64,000 nt of DNA from Hyphomicrobium_A sp963812795 (GTDB lineage: Bacteria > Pseudomonadota > Alphaproteobacteria > Rhizobiales > Hyphomicrobiaceae), in assembly GCA_963812795.1 (NCBI GenBank), contig CAWEWG010000012.1, positions 104,767-168,766 on the forward strand, in the 5' to 3' direction. Shown piece by piece: positions 32,462-41,158 of this stretch. The notes under the pieces were generated by a model. That model saw only the letters and a list, made by a program, of their open reading frames with translations, had not been told where the DNA came from and did not search any database. Both the position numbers and the translations under genes were made by a program. The stretch's first letter is position 1, and each line of letters opens with the position of its first letter.

Positions 32462-32817
32462 TCCAGCGCCCCTTTCCGCCATTCGTAGATGAAGCCGACG
32501 GTCAGCACGGCGAGGAAGATCATCATCGACCAGAAGCCGAAGAGGCCGATGTCGCCGAAGGCCACCGCCCACGGGAACAGGAAGGCGACCTCGAGGTCGA
32601 AGATGATGAAAAGGATGGCGACGAGGTAGAAGCGCACGTCGAACTTCATGCGCGCGTCATCGAAGGCGTTGAAGCCGCACTCGTAGGCGGAGACCTTCTC
32701 GGGGTCGGGATTGTTCACGGCGATCATGAACGGCACCGCCATCAGGGCCAGCGCGATGAACAGCGCCACCCCGATGAATATGGCGATCGGCAGGTAATCG
32801 TAGAAAAGCTGGTCCAT
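32452..32817 (-). CDS. nuoA: NADH-quinone oxidoreductase subunit A
   Basis: A 121-residue, three-helix membrane subunit and the first gene of the complex I operon. It has the conserved KVSAYECGFNAFDDARMKFD and FYLVAILFIIFDLEVAFLFP. About 210 bp separate it from the divergent HEFAH protein gene, so the nuo promoter should lie at 32818-33028; no unambiguous -35/-10 pair could be picked by eye. The gene starts MDQLFYDYLPIAIFIG. Confidence 0.95.
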   Translation of the reverse strand: MDQLFYDYLPIAIFIGVALFIALALMAVPFMIAVNNPDPEKVSAYECGFNAFDDARMKFDVRFYLVAILFIIFDLEVAFLFPWAVAFGDIGLFGFWSMMIFLAVLTVGFIYEWRKGALEWD

Positions 32818-33028
32818 GGCGGCCCGCTATCCCGGCGCCGCGAGGGTCGTGCTGCGGCGCAATATCAGCAGCTTGGGTAGTTAACGCAGGCGCCCTCCGC
32901 GCGCAACAGGATATGGGTGCGCCGGCATCCCGGCCGATGGGTGTGGACGGAGAAACCTCCCCCTGCCCTCGCGCCACGGCCAGAGCTACAATGTAGGAAC
33001 ACATCATCGTCGCGGTGAGGGGGGAACA

Positions 33029-33772
33029 ATGCGGCGGCGCGAACTCCTGCTCAGCATGGTCTCGGCGATCGCAGCGCAGGCGTGCCCCTGCCTTCCGTCC
33101 TTCGCTGCTGCATCGGCGCGCGGCTGCCGCCTGGCGACGGACGGCAGCGAACCCCTGCAGCTTCCCTATCTGGACGCGTCCGGCTACGGCTATATGTTCG
33201 ATAGCTCCTGCCGCTCCTTCGCCGGCGAGCTCAACGGCATGTTCGGCGTCAAGCCGGCATTGCGCTTCTACGACGACAGCGGCAGCAAGAACGCGTTCGC
33301 CGATCCGGTGCCGCGCTTCGCCGATGGCCCTGACGGCAGCGTCGTGCTGGGGATCGGTCTGCTCGGGGAGTTCCGCAATCCAAACGACATCTGGCTGGGG
33401 CGGCAGATCGACATCCTCATCGCCCACGAGTTCGCGCATATCCTGCAATTCAAGCGCGCGGCGCGCGATAGCTGGCAGCTGGAGCCGCACGCCGATTTCA
33501 TGGCCGGCTGGGCCATCGCGCGCTGGCATTCCAAGCCGCTCGAGTTCGGCAAGTACGGGCCGCGCGACATGTACGAGTTCAACGGCGGCGATCAGATCGT
33601 CACCGAGGCCGAGACCATGTTCAGCATGGGCGACGCGGAGTTCAATTCGCCCTCCCACCACGGCGAGCCGAACTATCGCGCCGCGATGGTGCGTGCGGGG
33701 TATGAGTCCGAGAAAATGGAACTCGGGCACGCGTTTGCCAACGGCGAGAAATGGGCCGGCCTGCGCAAGTGA
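33029..33772 (+). CDS. Putative exported zinc metallopeptidase with HEFAH motif
   Basis: A 247-residue protein with an N-terminal export signal (MRRRELLLSMVSAIAAQACP; twin Arg but no full Tat consensus). The zincin motif HEFAH occupies residues 133-137, and EPHADF at 152-157 supplies candidate third ligands (Glu152, His154 or Asp156). Several Cys (positions 19, 21, 33, 61) could form disulfides. I cannot assign a peptidase family. It is divergent from nuoA and alone on the plus strand. Function as a periplasmic protease is inferred only from the motif and signal. Confidence 0.65.
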   Translation: MRRRELLLSMVSAIAAQACPCLPSFAAASARGCRLATDGSEPLQLPYLDASGYGYMFDSSCRSFAGELNGMFGVKPALRFYDDSGSKNAFADPVPRFADGPDGSVVLGIGLLGEFRNPNDIWLGRQIDILIAHEFAHILQFKRAARDSWQLEPHADFMAGWAIARWHSKPLEFGKYGPRDMYEFNGGDQIVTEAETMFSMGDAEFNSPSHHGEPNYRAAMVRAGYESEKMELGHAFANGEKWAGLRK

Positions 33773-33811
33773 ACGGCGGTCCATGGTGGATCGCCGGGCG
33801 GCAAGCTGACG

Positions 33812-34075
33812 TCAGCGCGGTCGGCGCTTGTAGTAGCGGCGCTGGTAGTTGCCGCTGTCGCCGTGGCTGAGACGCTGGCAAAGCCGGCTGGCGTAGGTTC
33901 CGCTCAGGCACCCGTAGCGCTCGAGCAGCTCGGCATCGCGCGCGTTGGTCGGTCCGCCGGCGCGGGCGTTGGCGCGCGCAGCCTCAACCTCCCAATAGGA
34001 ATCGGCGGAAACGGTGCTCGGGACTGTGACCACCAGGGCAGCGGCGGCCACGGCCGCCAATTTCAAGCTGTTCAT
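33812..34075 (-). CDS. Small secreted basic protein
   Basis: An 87-residue protein with a typical signal peptide (MNSLKLAAVAAAALVVTVPS, cleavage likely after STVSA). The mature part is hydrophilic with two Cys (GCLSGTYASRLCQRL), Tyr and Arg rich at the end (YQRRYYKRRPR). No family is recognised. A start five codons upstream (MEVST) is possible. It lies between the HEFAH gene (convergent) and the TonB-dependent receptor. Its signal peptide and codon pattern support a real gene. Confidence 0.6.
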   Translation of the reverse strand: MNSLKLAAVAAAALVVTVPSTVSADSYWEVEAARANARAGGPTNARDAELLERYGCLSGTYASRLCQRLSHGDSGNYQRRYYKRRPR

Positions 34076-34218
34076 CGTTGATACCTCCATCGCTACCACC
34101 ACTCCTACGCACGCGGGAGCCGGCGGGTTTCGATTTCGGCGTCTTTTTGGCTGTGACGTCAGGGATTGAGCTGCACCGCCGGAGCAGGTGCTGCCTGCCC
34201 CGGCGTTCATTGGTTCGC

Positions 34219-36747
34219 TCAGAACTTGTAGAAGAAGCTCGTGGTGATCGTCCGCCCCTGCCCGACGAAGCAGTCGCCGCGCATCGCGCCGCACGCGGTG
34301 ACGAAATACTCGTCCTCGAGGTTCTGGGCGGTGAGCTGCCAGCGGTACTCGGGCGTCTCGTAGGCAACCATGGCGTCGAAGAGCGTGAAGGCGGGTGTCG
34401 TGACGCTGATCTCGTGAAAGTCAAAGTTCGTGAAATCGACGTTGATGCCTGTGCTCTCCGACGAGCCGACGTAGCGCACGCCTGCTCCGACCGACACCCC
34501 GCGCCAGAAGCCGTCGTGTAGTGTGTAGATGCCCCACAGCGAGGCGAGGTGCTCAGGAACGGCCTCCACCGGGTCTCCCACCATGGCCGCCGGGAAAAGT
34601 CCATTGAATGGCGCCGGCAGCACACCCGGGTACTTCTCGTATTTCGCCTGGGTGTAGGAGTAGGAGGCGATGGCGGTGAACTCGCGCGTGACCTTGCCCA
34701 CGGCCTCGACCTCGAAGCCGCGCACCTTGACGTCGGCGCCCTGCACCGACGAGACGAGCGTATCGATGTCTATGACGCGGTTGCGCTCAATCAGCTCGTA
34801 GATAGCGGCGCTGATCATGAACGGAGCGCCGTCCGGCTGGTACTTTAACCCGATCTCCGTCTGCTCGCCCTCCAAAGCATCGGCGACGACCGTGTCGGCA
34901 CGCGGGGTGTTGATATCCGAGCCCACGCGCACACCGAGCTGCGGGGTGAACGCCTCGGAATAGGAGATGTAGGGCGTCAGACCGAAGTCGAAGTTGTAGA
35001 GCAGCGCGGCGCGGCCGGTCGTCGCCTGGTCGCTGCGGTCAGGCTCGCCGTCCTGCTCGATAGCAAGCCAGTCCTGGCGCAGGCCGAGCACCGCCGTCCA
35101 GTTGCCGAGCTTTACCTGGTCCTGGACGTAGAGGCCCGTGGACTGCTGAACTTCCATTCCGCGGTCTTCGAGCGCGACGGCGTTGGCTGGGATGAAGAAG
35201 GGAGCCGACGTAGACAAATAGGCGGACGTTTGCCCGTACTGCGGCGCGTAGACGTTCCAGATGGGCTGGAGCGGGAAGCCGGTCGACGTGGATGTGACCA
35301 GGTTATCGATCAGGAGCGGCGCCTGCTGCAGATGGCGCGCATAGCGCATGTAGTCGAACCCGCCGAGCACGGTATGGTCGAGCCCACCGGTGCTGAAGCG
35401 CGCCGTCAGATTGGTGTCGGTATTCCACACCTCGGTATCGGTCGCCTGCATGCTGCGCAGACGTGCCACCTGCGTCTGGTCCGCATCCAGGAACGGGAGA
35501 TTGGCACCATTCAGGGTGATACCGAGGAGTGCCTGCAACTGAGGTGCAATAAACTCATAGCGCAGCGGCGTCATGACGATCGGCAGATGCAAGTCGTATG
35601 CGTTCTCGGTGTGCGCGTAGCGCGACACGTGATGCAGATCGAGACCCGGCGCTAGGCGCTGATCAACGAACAGCGAAACCAATTCCGCATCCGTATTGTA
35701 GTAGTCGCCCGGCTCGCCCTGGAAGCTGTCACGCGGGACGATGCGCCCCTGCTTGTTGGGATAGAGCGTGCCGGCCGCCGGCAGGAACTGCAGCGCCGAG
35801 CCGCTGTCGTCGTTGCGGAAGTTGCCGAGCACCGTGATGCTCGTGTCCTTGGTCGGGCGGTAGGTCAGCGACGGCGCCAGCATCAGGCGATCGTTGTCGA
35901 CGAAGTCCACCTGGGTGTCGGCGTCCCGCGCGAGGCCGACGATGCGATAAAGCCACTTCCCATCCGACGTCAGTACGCCGGGTCGAGTCGAGCTTCACCT
36001 GCTTGAAATCGAAGGAGCCGTACTCGACACCGATCTCCGTGTAGGGAATCTCGCTCGGCAGCTTGGATATAGCGTTGACAAGTGCGCCGACGGCCGACCG
36101 TCCGTAGAGCATCGAGCCCGGCCCGCGCAGTACCTCGGCGCGCTCCAGCGCGTAAGGCTCGATCATCGTCGTCGTGGAGTTGAAGCCGTAGGTCGTCTGC
36201 AGGCCATCGACGAAGTACGGTGCCGTGACGCCACGAATGATGGCCGCGTCGCCACGGCTGTCGTAGCCATAAGGATCGGCAACGATGCCGGGCGTGTAGC
36301 GGAACGCCTCCTGTAGGTTCTGCACGCCCTGGTCGCGCATCTGCTGCTTGCCGACGACGGATACGGACTGCGGCACCTCGCGCAGCGGCGTGTCGGTCTT
36401 CGTGCCCGTGGTGGTCTGCTCGGCCAGATAGCCGTCGACCGGACCTGTGCCGCTATTTGGAGCGCCGCGTGCGAAGGTCGGTGCCTGCGGGGGCTGCGGC
36501 CTGCGCTGGCGCCGGGCCGGTCGCGACGGGACTGACGCTCTTTTGCTTGGCTTTCTTCTTCGCCGCGGCCTTCTTCGGCTGCGCGGTGGTCTCGACGGTC
36601 ACCGGCGGCAGCGGCGTCGCCGCCGCGGGCGGTGCCGGCACCGGCTCGGCCGTCTGCGCCAGAACCCTCGAGGCTACCAATGGCCATCGAGGAGACAATA
36701 GAAATCCCTGCCGCGAAACACGCGGCCACCCACATACGCGTACGCAC
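34219..36747 (-). CDS. TonB-dependent siderophore receptor, three apparent frameshifts
   Basis: Outer-membrane ferric-siderophore receptor of the FhuA/FoxA kind. The signal peptide (MRTRMWVAACFAAGISIVSS) is followed by a Pro/Lys linker, the plug (TPLREVPQSVSVVGKQQMRD, GDAAIIRGVTAPYFVDGLQT, RAEVLRGPGSMLYGRSAVGA) and the beta-barrel ending TITTSFFYKF with a C-terminal Phe. The reading frame moves by one base at three places: about 36667-36679, about 36465-36540 and about 35985. Each shift is the size of a single inserted base and they return to the original frame. Either repeated sequence error or a decayed gene; the intact long segments favour error. The corrected product is about 840 residues. 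Confidence 0.8.
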
Positions 36748-36983
36748 TCAAGCCCCCGGGCGTCGATACGAGATACAGACGGACACCGCGGCCGAACGCG
36801 CCGACGCCGACCACCAGACGTCAAGCTACACAGCTTGCGCTTAATGTCGACTCGATAAGTATGGAATTGGCGCACGCGCCTTACACGACGCTATCTCTGT
36901 TGCTTGAGCGCATCATTTGCGGATAGCGCTTACCGCCGATCGGAAGACCGGAGGGCGCTGACGAGCAAAGTCATTGGAAATCG

Positions 36984-37031
36984 TGGCGCGAGAGACGGGA
37001 CTTGAACCCGCGGCCTCCGGCGTGACAGGCC
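36984..37031 (-). other. 3' half of a tRNA-Asp gene (attachment-site remnant)
   Basis: On the minus strand this reads GGCCTGTCACGCCGG (anticodon arm, GTC), then a T arm with GGGTTCAAGTCCC and an acceptor 3' strand ending CTCTCGCGCCA. The 5' half (acceptor 5' strand and a normal D arm) does not follow at the expected spacing. Such 3' halves are left at integration sites used by tyrosine integrases. It marks the left edge of the accessory region. Confidence 0.7.
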
Positions 37032-37057
37032 AGAAAGAACCCTATGAACTCAGTGAG

Positions 37058-37111
37058 CCGTGACACTTTTCTCGCGCACTAGAGGACCCTAAGCGGGCCA
37101 AAGTGTCACGG
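37058..37111. repeat. 12-bp inverted repeat beside the tRNA-Asp remnant
   Basis: CCGTGACACTTT (37058-37069) and AAAGTGTCACGG (37100-37111) form perfect arms around a 30-nt spacer. It sits 27 bp inside the accessory region, immediately after the truncated tRNA, a position where integrase arm sites or excisionase sites are expected. No gene overlaps it. The rest of 36876-37222 holds nothing else recognisable. Confidence 0.6.
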
Positions 37112-37292
37112 TCGTACTTGTCAGCCGTGCCCGCTGTGCTGCGTCATGGAACACTGGCCTCGGCAGTGAATGCTGCATGCAGGCGCTAAATCCAACGAGC
37201 ACGGGCACATTAGGCTGCGTCGTCATGCGTGCTGAACGGTCGCAGCTTCGCTGGGATGTCTTGTTGGCGAACGCGGAAGGGCGCGGAGCCTT

Positions 37293-37478
37293 TTGAAGCT
37301 GGCGGCCAGAGCGATTGCGCAGATGGATCCGCAGCTTGGCGTCTTGCTAAGTTTTGTTAAGTTTGAGGCCTTCGGTTTTGGCATGGAGAAGCCGAGCGCT
37401 GCTACTTTCATCGGGCACGCGAGCGCAACCCTCGCATTTTTGGAAACGCACCAAGAGAAGCTAGCGATACTCAAATAG
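37293..37478 (+). CDS. Possible small protein of unknown function
   Basis: A 61-codon frame with a TTG start reading KLAARAIAQMDPQLGVLLSF and then MEKPSAATFIGHASATLAFL. The composition is protein-like (alternating helix-forming residues, few rare residues), but there is no clear ribosome-binding site, the start is uncertain and an overlapping minus-strand frame of 97 codons exists. The frame stays open upstream for about 20 codons. Kept only as a possibility in a region of gene debris. Confidence 0.25.
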   Translation: MKLAARAIAQMDPQLGVLLSFVKFEAFGFGMEKPSAATFIGHASATLAFLETHQEKLAILK

Positions 37479-37703
37479 CCGAGCCGGGCGTTGCGACAGT
37501 GGGGGTGTTCACTCACCCCCTTTTCACCCCCCGTTCGCGAGCGCGGCAGGCGCCGGACTTTGATCGTTCACGCGTTGAGAGCACGCTCATCCGGAACCCT
37601 AAGTTTACCCGTAAGGTTCTAGAGCCGTCGCGTGGAAGTCCAAGCGGCAAAATTAAATCAGATGCGGATGTCGCCTCGGCTGCAAATGACGTCCTTCGCT
37701 CGG

Positions 37704-37985
37704 TTACCGCGACTTGTCCATCTTCTCGAAGCGATCACGGTTCGCCTCGCGCCATGCCGGGCATTTCGTCTTGACCCACTCGGGGCTCTTGCCTGAGCGG
37801 TACGGCGCATCCGCGCGCTTCGACACGATGCCTTCGAGGCCAAGCTTGCACGCATGCTCCAGCACCAGCTCGCCGTTGCCGGCGATGTGATCGACGTACT
37901 TGATGAGCTGCACACCGCTCGCATTGTCGAACAACGCTTCCAGCACACGCTTGCGGTCGGTCAGGGACGCGCCGCGCAGATCAAG
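37704..37985 (-). pseudogene. Fragment of an ATP-dependent DNA ligase (LigD-type) domain
   Basis: About 90 residues match the adenylation domain of bacterial LigD/LigC ligases: LRGASLTDRKRVLEALFDN, HIAGNGELVLEHACKLGLEG and IVSKRADAPYRSGKSPEWVK (motifs around IV and V: GLEGIVSKR and WxKxK). The catalytic KxDG motif I and the OB domain are missing. The reading frame continues upstream into unrelated sequence. The C-terminal end (CPAWREANRDRFEKMDKSR) resembles a normal ligase-domain end. It looks like debris from a non-homologous end-joining ligase gene. Confidence 0.7.
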
Positions 37986-38066
37986 GCCATGGGTTCCCGA
38001 GACAGCTCCGGAGCCGCCGCTACGCGCGGCCTTGGGTGGCTCTTGCGCGCACAGTATAACGGCGTG

Positions 38067-38186
38067 ATGCGCGAGGCTTTGCCAGCCCGCTGGACCGAAT
38101 TGATCAACTGCATGAACGAGAAAGAGCGCACCCGCCTCAAGTCGGAACTGAACTACGGTGGCGATTGTATACCACTTAGAAACTAG
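38067..38186 (+). pseudogene. Possible C-terminal fragment of a small regulatory protein
   Basis: A 39-codon frame, MREALPARWTELINCMNEKE and on to ERTRLKSELNYGG, looks like a genuine protein end. The pattern P-x-R-W-x-x-L-I-x-x-M-N-E-K-E-R reminds me of short Rhizobiales regulatory proteins of the NepR sort, from memory only. No N-terminal half is found upstream, where the ligase debris lies on the other strand. Low confidence. Confidence 0.25.
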
Positions 38187-38363
38187 CCGGGCGGCGTCTG
38201 GGCCCGCTTGCGGTCGAGAATATTCTCGAGCTCGCTTTCGTAGCTGGGTTCTTTGGGCTTCGTCTCCTCGCCCTTTTGGCTCCTCATCCGCGATGTTGGC
38301 CGGGCCTGTCGGACCCAACTTGTCACGCTTGGGCTTGGAATCATCGACGGTTGGCGTTTTCAT
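38183..38363 (-). CDS. Small hydrophilic protein, one apparent frameshift
   Basis: It starts MKTPTVDDSKPKRDKLGPTG with a strong ribosome-binding site (AAGGAGA) 6 nt upstream. The original frame then runs on into ligase debris, but removing one base in the CCCTTTT tract (38271-38277) gives GEETKPKEPSYESELENILD and the end RKRAQTPPG with a stop at 38183. The corrected protein is about 58 residues, charged and Pro-rich. This reading is better than the long hybrid frame because the sequence becomes coherent. Family unknown. Confidence 0.5.
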
Positions 38364-38696
38364 GCAGTTCTCCTTTGCAGAACAACTGCCGAGCCGTAGC
38401 TCTGTTCCTCATTCCATGAGTTTGGGGGAAGAGAACGACTTTACGAGGAGGTTCAGCGGGCTCGAAGGGAGCGGCCGATGACGGAGGACGCTCTGCGGTG
38501 GCCGACAAGCACACCGCAGAGCGTGATAGATCGGGCAGTTGATCAAAACCCCCGGCTTGGGCTTCCGCCAGGTCGATGGTGGACGAAGCAAGTCACGTCC
38601 GGGCGCCACACATGACCCACAGTCGCAGCGCTGTCCCTGTTCGACAGGTGGCATCGCGCAAACGGTCGAACCCGTGAGCGATGTGGTGATCGAACT
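38364..38696. other. Intergenic stretch, no confident gene
   Basis: About 330 bp between two minus-strand small genes. It contains the promoter side of the 38183-38363 gene. Open frames on both strands are Cys/Pro/Arg-rich and lack ribosome-binding sites, so none is called. Confidence 0.4.
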
Positions 38697-38882
38697 CTAC
38701 GAAGTGCCCGCCGAGGGCTGGCCAGCTTTCCGGGCCGTCGCGATAACCTTGCGCGCTTCTTCCGTCTGTTTTTCCTCTCCCTGGTAGTGGTTCATTTGCC
38801 GAGCGTCTTTACCTTGGCCCTCGGCTACGGGCCACAACTGCATCCGCCGACGTTCGCGACGTGACGTAACAAGATTGACCAT
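38697..38882 (-). CDS. Small hydrophilic protein of unknown function
   Basis: A 61-residue frame starting MVNLVTSRRERRRMQLWPVA, continuing EGQGKDARQMNHYQGEEKQT and ending in a Lys/Ala-rich helix (EEARKVIATARKAGQ). A good ribosome-binding site (GGGAGGTG) lies 5 nt before the ATG. No membrane segment or signal. The charge pattern resembles other small stress-type proteins in this region, but no family is recognised. Confidence 0.5.
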   Translation of the reverse strand: MVNLVTSRRERRRMQLWPVAEGQGKDARQMNHYQGEEKQTEEARKVIATARKAGQPSAGTS

Positions 38883-39328
38883 GACGCACCTCCCTCAAAA
38901 GGCGCTCCGTAGGCACCAAGTTTGATGAGAGCGTGGCAACGACGAGATCGAAAACGGGCAGAACGAAATGCACATTCTGCGTCTATTGCCGCTCGGCTTC
39001 TTTGCAATGGGGGTGGCCGTCTCAAGATGCAGCGTCGGTTGGAAGCGCTAGCCGTCGAGAGGGCCAAGAGGTGGTGGAGGCTGCTCTGCTGGTTCTGCGT
39101 GTGAGTTGGAACCTGCTCACGACGTTCTGGAGGAGATGAGCAGCGCTCAGCCTGAACCGGAGCTGAAAGCTTATAGGCGTAGGAAGCAATTCCTTACGCG
39201 GACGGTTGACAGTCTTGCTCAATCGAAAGGGCGTGGTTCGCGTTTGGTGTGACGGAACTTTCGGGCCCTGCGCCGGTTGACGTTGTAACGCTGGCACACG
39301 TCCGGCGGCGTCAAAAACGGAGGCGGAA
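38883..39328. other. Region with a possible frameshifted small gene
   Basis: On the plus strand, protein-like pieces occur in three frames: KMQRRLEALAVERAKR near 39030, EVVEAALLVLRV near 39070 and LEPAHDVLEEMSSAQPEPEL to QSKGRGSRLV ending at 39249. Joined, they could form one small protein with two frameshifts, but no start is convincing. Otherwise nothing is seen. Confidence 0.3.
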
Positions 39329-39856
39329 ATGCCCCGACGCTTTTTCCTTCTGCTCATCCTTCTGGTCGGAGCTTTCCCGGCGGCCGCTTTCGCGCAGCCA
39401 GTCGATTTGGGATGGACGGAGTTTCGTAACGAGCGCTTTGGCCTCGCCCTGCGCTACCCTGCTGACGTCTTCGTGTCACAGCGCAGTGCGGACTCGGGCG
39501 ACGGTGACCTCTTTGAAACGCCCGACCGCCACGGCCGTCTTCTGGTCGGCGCAATCGAAAATACGGAACGTTTCACGCCGCGCTCGTACCAGTCCTTCAT
39601 CGCAAGACAATCTTATCCGGGACTTCGCATCGATTACGCTCCGATCGGCCAGAGCTGGGCGGTCTTGTCCGGCACCGTTGGGCAGACGATGGTCTATGAA
39701 AAGATCATGTTTAGCTGCGGCGGTAGCGTGATCAACAGTTTTGCGATGACTTATCCGATCGCTGAGCGGGCCTTCTACGATCCGCTCATCGAGGCCATCG
39801 AAGACACATTTAGGCCCGGGAACCAAGGGTGCAATGAGCATACGGCACGATACTGA
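39329..39856 (+). CDS. Secreted protein of unknown function
   Basis: A 175-residue protein with a clear signal peptide (MPRRFFLLLILLVGAFPAAA, cleavage after AFA). The mature part begins QPVDLGWTEFRNERFGLALR and YPADVF, and ends in a Cys-containing segment (FSCGGSVINSFAMTYP, FRPGNQGCNE). Proteins of this style (a YP-x-D-x-F strand after a signal) are common, poorly described exported proteins in Bradyrhizobium relatives. It overlaps the next gene by 23 bp. The start is supported by the signal peptide and upstream GGAGG. Confidence 0.7.
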   Translation: MPRRFFLLLILLVGAFPAAAFAQPVDLGWTEFRNERFGLALRYPADVFVSQRSADSGDGDLFETPDRHGRLLVGAIENTERFTPRSYQSFIARQSYPGLRIDYAPIGQSWAVLSGTVGQTMVYEKIMFSCGGSVINSFAMTYPIAERAFYDPLIEAIEDTFRPGNQGCNEHTARY

Positions 39857-40307
39857 GTTTCGATGGCAGCGAACCCCTCGCTTCAGAAGTAAACCTGCCA
39901 TGTCTTTGCTGGTCGGCGTTGCTGGACTTGCGACCGGGTACATGTTTGTGCACGCTGGCCGTCAACTGGCGACAGGTGGCAGCCCTGCAGCTTCCACCTT
40001 AGAGACGGCCAGGACGAGCATCTCCCCCTCAGTTGAACCCGCAGAAGACGAACCGAGCGCCGTTGCAACCGCAGCACCAACGCCGTACGTGCTTCTGAAT
40101 CCGCACAGCGTCTCAACGTCGGCTAACCGGGCAAGCGATGAACCGAGCGCGGTAGGAATCGCAGCAACACCTCCGGTTCGGCTGACAAATCCGTCAACAC
40201 GGGCCTCCGCCGAGGGAGAGCCGGGACCGAGGTGGTCAGCGACAAAGAGCCAACCTGGGTCCAGCTATGGCACGCTGCGGCAAGCGTTGCTTCGGGCAAT
40301 GCGCTAG
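39834..40307 (+). CDS. Hypothetical protein with one membrane segment and low-complexity tail
   Basis: A 157-residue protein: a basic N-terminus, one hydrophobic segment (AMSLLVGVAGLATGYMFVHA) and a long Ala/Pro/Ser-rich tail with a crude internal repeat (EDEPSAVATAAPTPYVLLNP and SDEPSAVGIAATPPVRLTNP). The tail is probably disordered. It overlaps the end of the upstream secreted-protein gene, suggesting one transcript. No family recognised; the last 25 codons overlap the kinase fragment in another frame, so the C-terminus may be an artefact. Confidence 0.45.
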   Translation: MSIRHDTEFRWQRTPRFRSKPAMSLLVGVAGLATGYMFVHAGRQLATGGSPAASTLETARTSISPSVEPAEDEPSAVATAAPTPYVLLNPHSVSTSANRASDEPSAVGIAATPPVRLTNPSTRASAEGEPGPRWSATKSQPGSSYGTLRQALLRAMR

Positions 40308-40546
40308 TCAGACTGTCCGTGCCGTTCTGTTATATCACCACTCGATGGTTGCAGGTTGACGGAGAACGTTGCCGCGCGGTCGTGGCCGACGATGGCGTCG
40401 GCCTACCCGAGGGTGAAGCGATGCCAGTCCCAGGCAAACTCGGCGCGCTCATTCTTCATTCGTTGCGCGAGAACGTAACGACCGATCTCGACGTGGGCAG
40501 GTGCGCCGGGGGAAGGCATGCGGGCGACGATCACCTTTCCCAATAG
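40232..40546 (+). pseudogene. Fragment of a sensor histidine kinase ATPase domain
   Basis: The frame contains VDGERCRAVVADDGVGLPEG (G1-box of a HATPase_c domain) and PVPGKLGALILHSLRENVTT, typical of HWE/HisKA_2-type kinases in Rhizobiales. The N box, His box and any sensor are absent. At the end the frame breaks: a one-base shift reads APGEGMRATITFPNR, the normal last strand. So it is a C-terminal fragment with an additional frameshift. It shows that a kinase gene was once here or was carried in truncated. Confidence 0.55.
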
Positions 40547-40614
40547 ATCACCGTCAAACAAGAACTGACGGACTTCTAGTCGGTCGGGGAGGCAGGGAAC
40601 ATTGGCAACCTCTG

Positions 40615-40682
40615 CGTTGGGTCAGAAGCAGACATCGCGGCTGACTGTGCTCGACGTCCGCTTTGGGCCAAAGGCGGTCCGC
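40615..40682. repeat. Palindromic repeat, island family
   Basis: Two half-units in tandem: GGGTCAGAAGCAGACATCG and GTCCGCTTTGGGCCAAAGGC. They belong to the repeat family also seen near 44.3, 52.0 and 53.6 kb. Confidence 0.7.
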
Positions 40683-40696
40683 GTGGCATAGCTGTA

Positions 40697-40840
40697 TCAG
40701 TGCCCGAAGGCGTGGGGCCAATACGTGTGGGCGGCGACAACTAACGCAAACATGACGATTGTTAGGATCACGAACGGCACCACCACCGAGGGTCGCGCGG
40801 GTGTCACGTCGGGGTTACGAGGATCGACTTCCCTGGCCAT
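40697..40840 (-). CDS. 47-residue single-pass membrane protein
   Basis: Starts MAREVDPRNPDVTPARPSVV, followed by a membrane helix (VVPFVILTIVMFALVVAAHT) and the end YWPHAFGH. A strong ribosome-binding site (GGAGGAA) lies 4 nt before the ATG. The acidic/Pro-rich N-terminus followed by one helix is a plausible small inner-membrane protein. No family recognised. It was found by translating the intergenic region, where no longer plausible gene competes. Confidence 0.6.
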   Translation of the reverse strand: MAREVDPRNPDVTPARPSVVVPFVILTIVMFALVVAAHTYWPHAFGH

Positions 40841-41158
40841 TGGTTCCTCCGTTGCTGGCTCGACAACGGCAACAGATCGAAGCCGATCTCAGTTCCTGCG
40901 TTGGGTCTTGGATTCTGTGACGGCATCGCCCAGGCCAGGGACAAGGATCTGCCGCCCAGTTATATGCACACCGACAATTATTCAGCAGGGAGGAAACGAT
41001 GAATTGCGTGGTGTCGGCAGTAGGCAAAAGTGGCATGGCTCACAGCGCGACGGATTCTCTACGCTTCCTCCGTTAAGGCTACGGATCCGAGAGGAGCATC
41101 CTCCGCGGTTCTCCAAACGGATCGCCCGTAGAAGCAAAAACAATATGGAGCGAACGCC

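Noticed and set aside
36961..37120. Complete tRNA-Asp gene
   Set aside because: The 3' half is canonical, but a matching 5' acceptor strand and D arm do not occur at the right spacing; the GCGAGAA further away is 35 nt from the anticodon stem.
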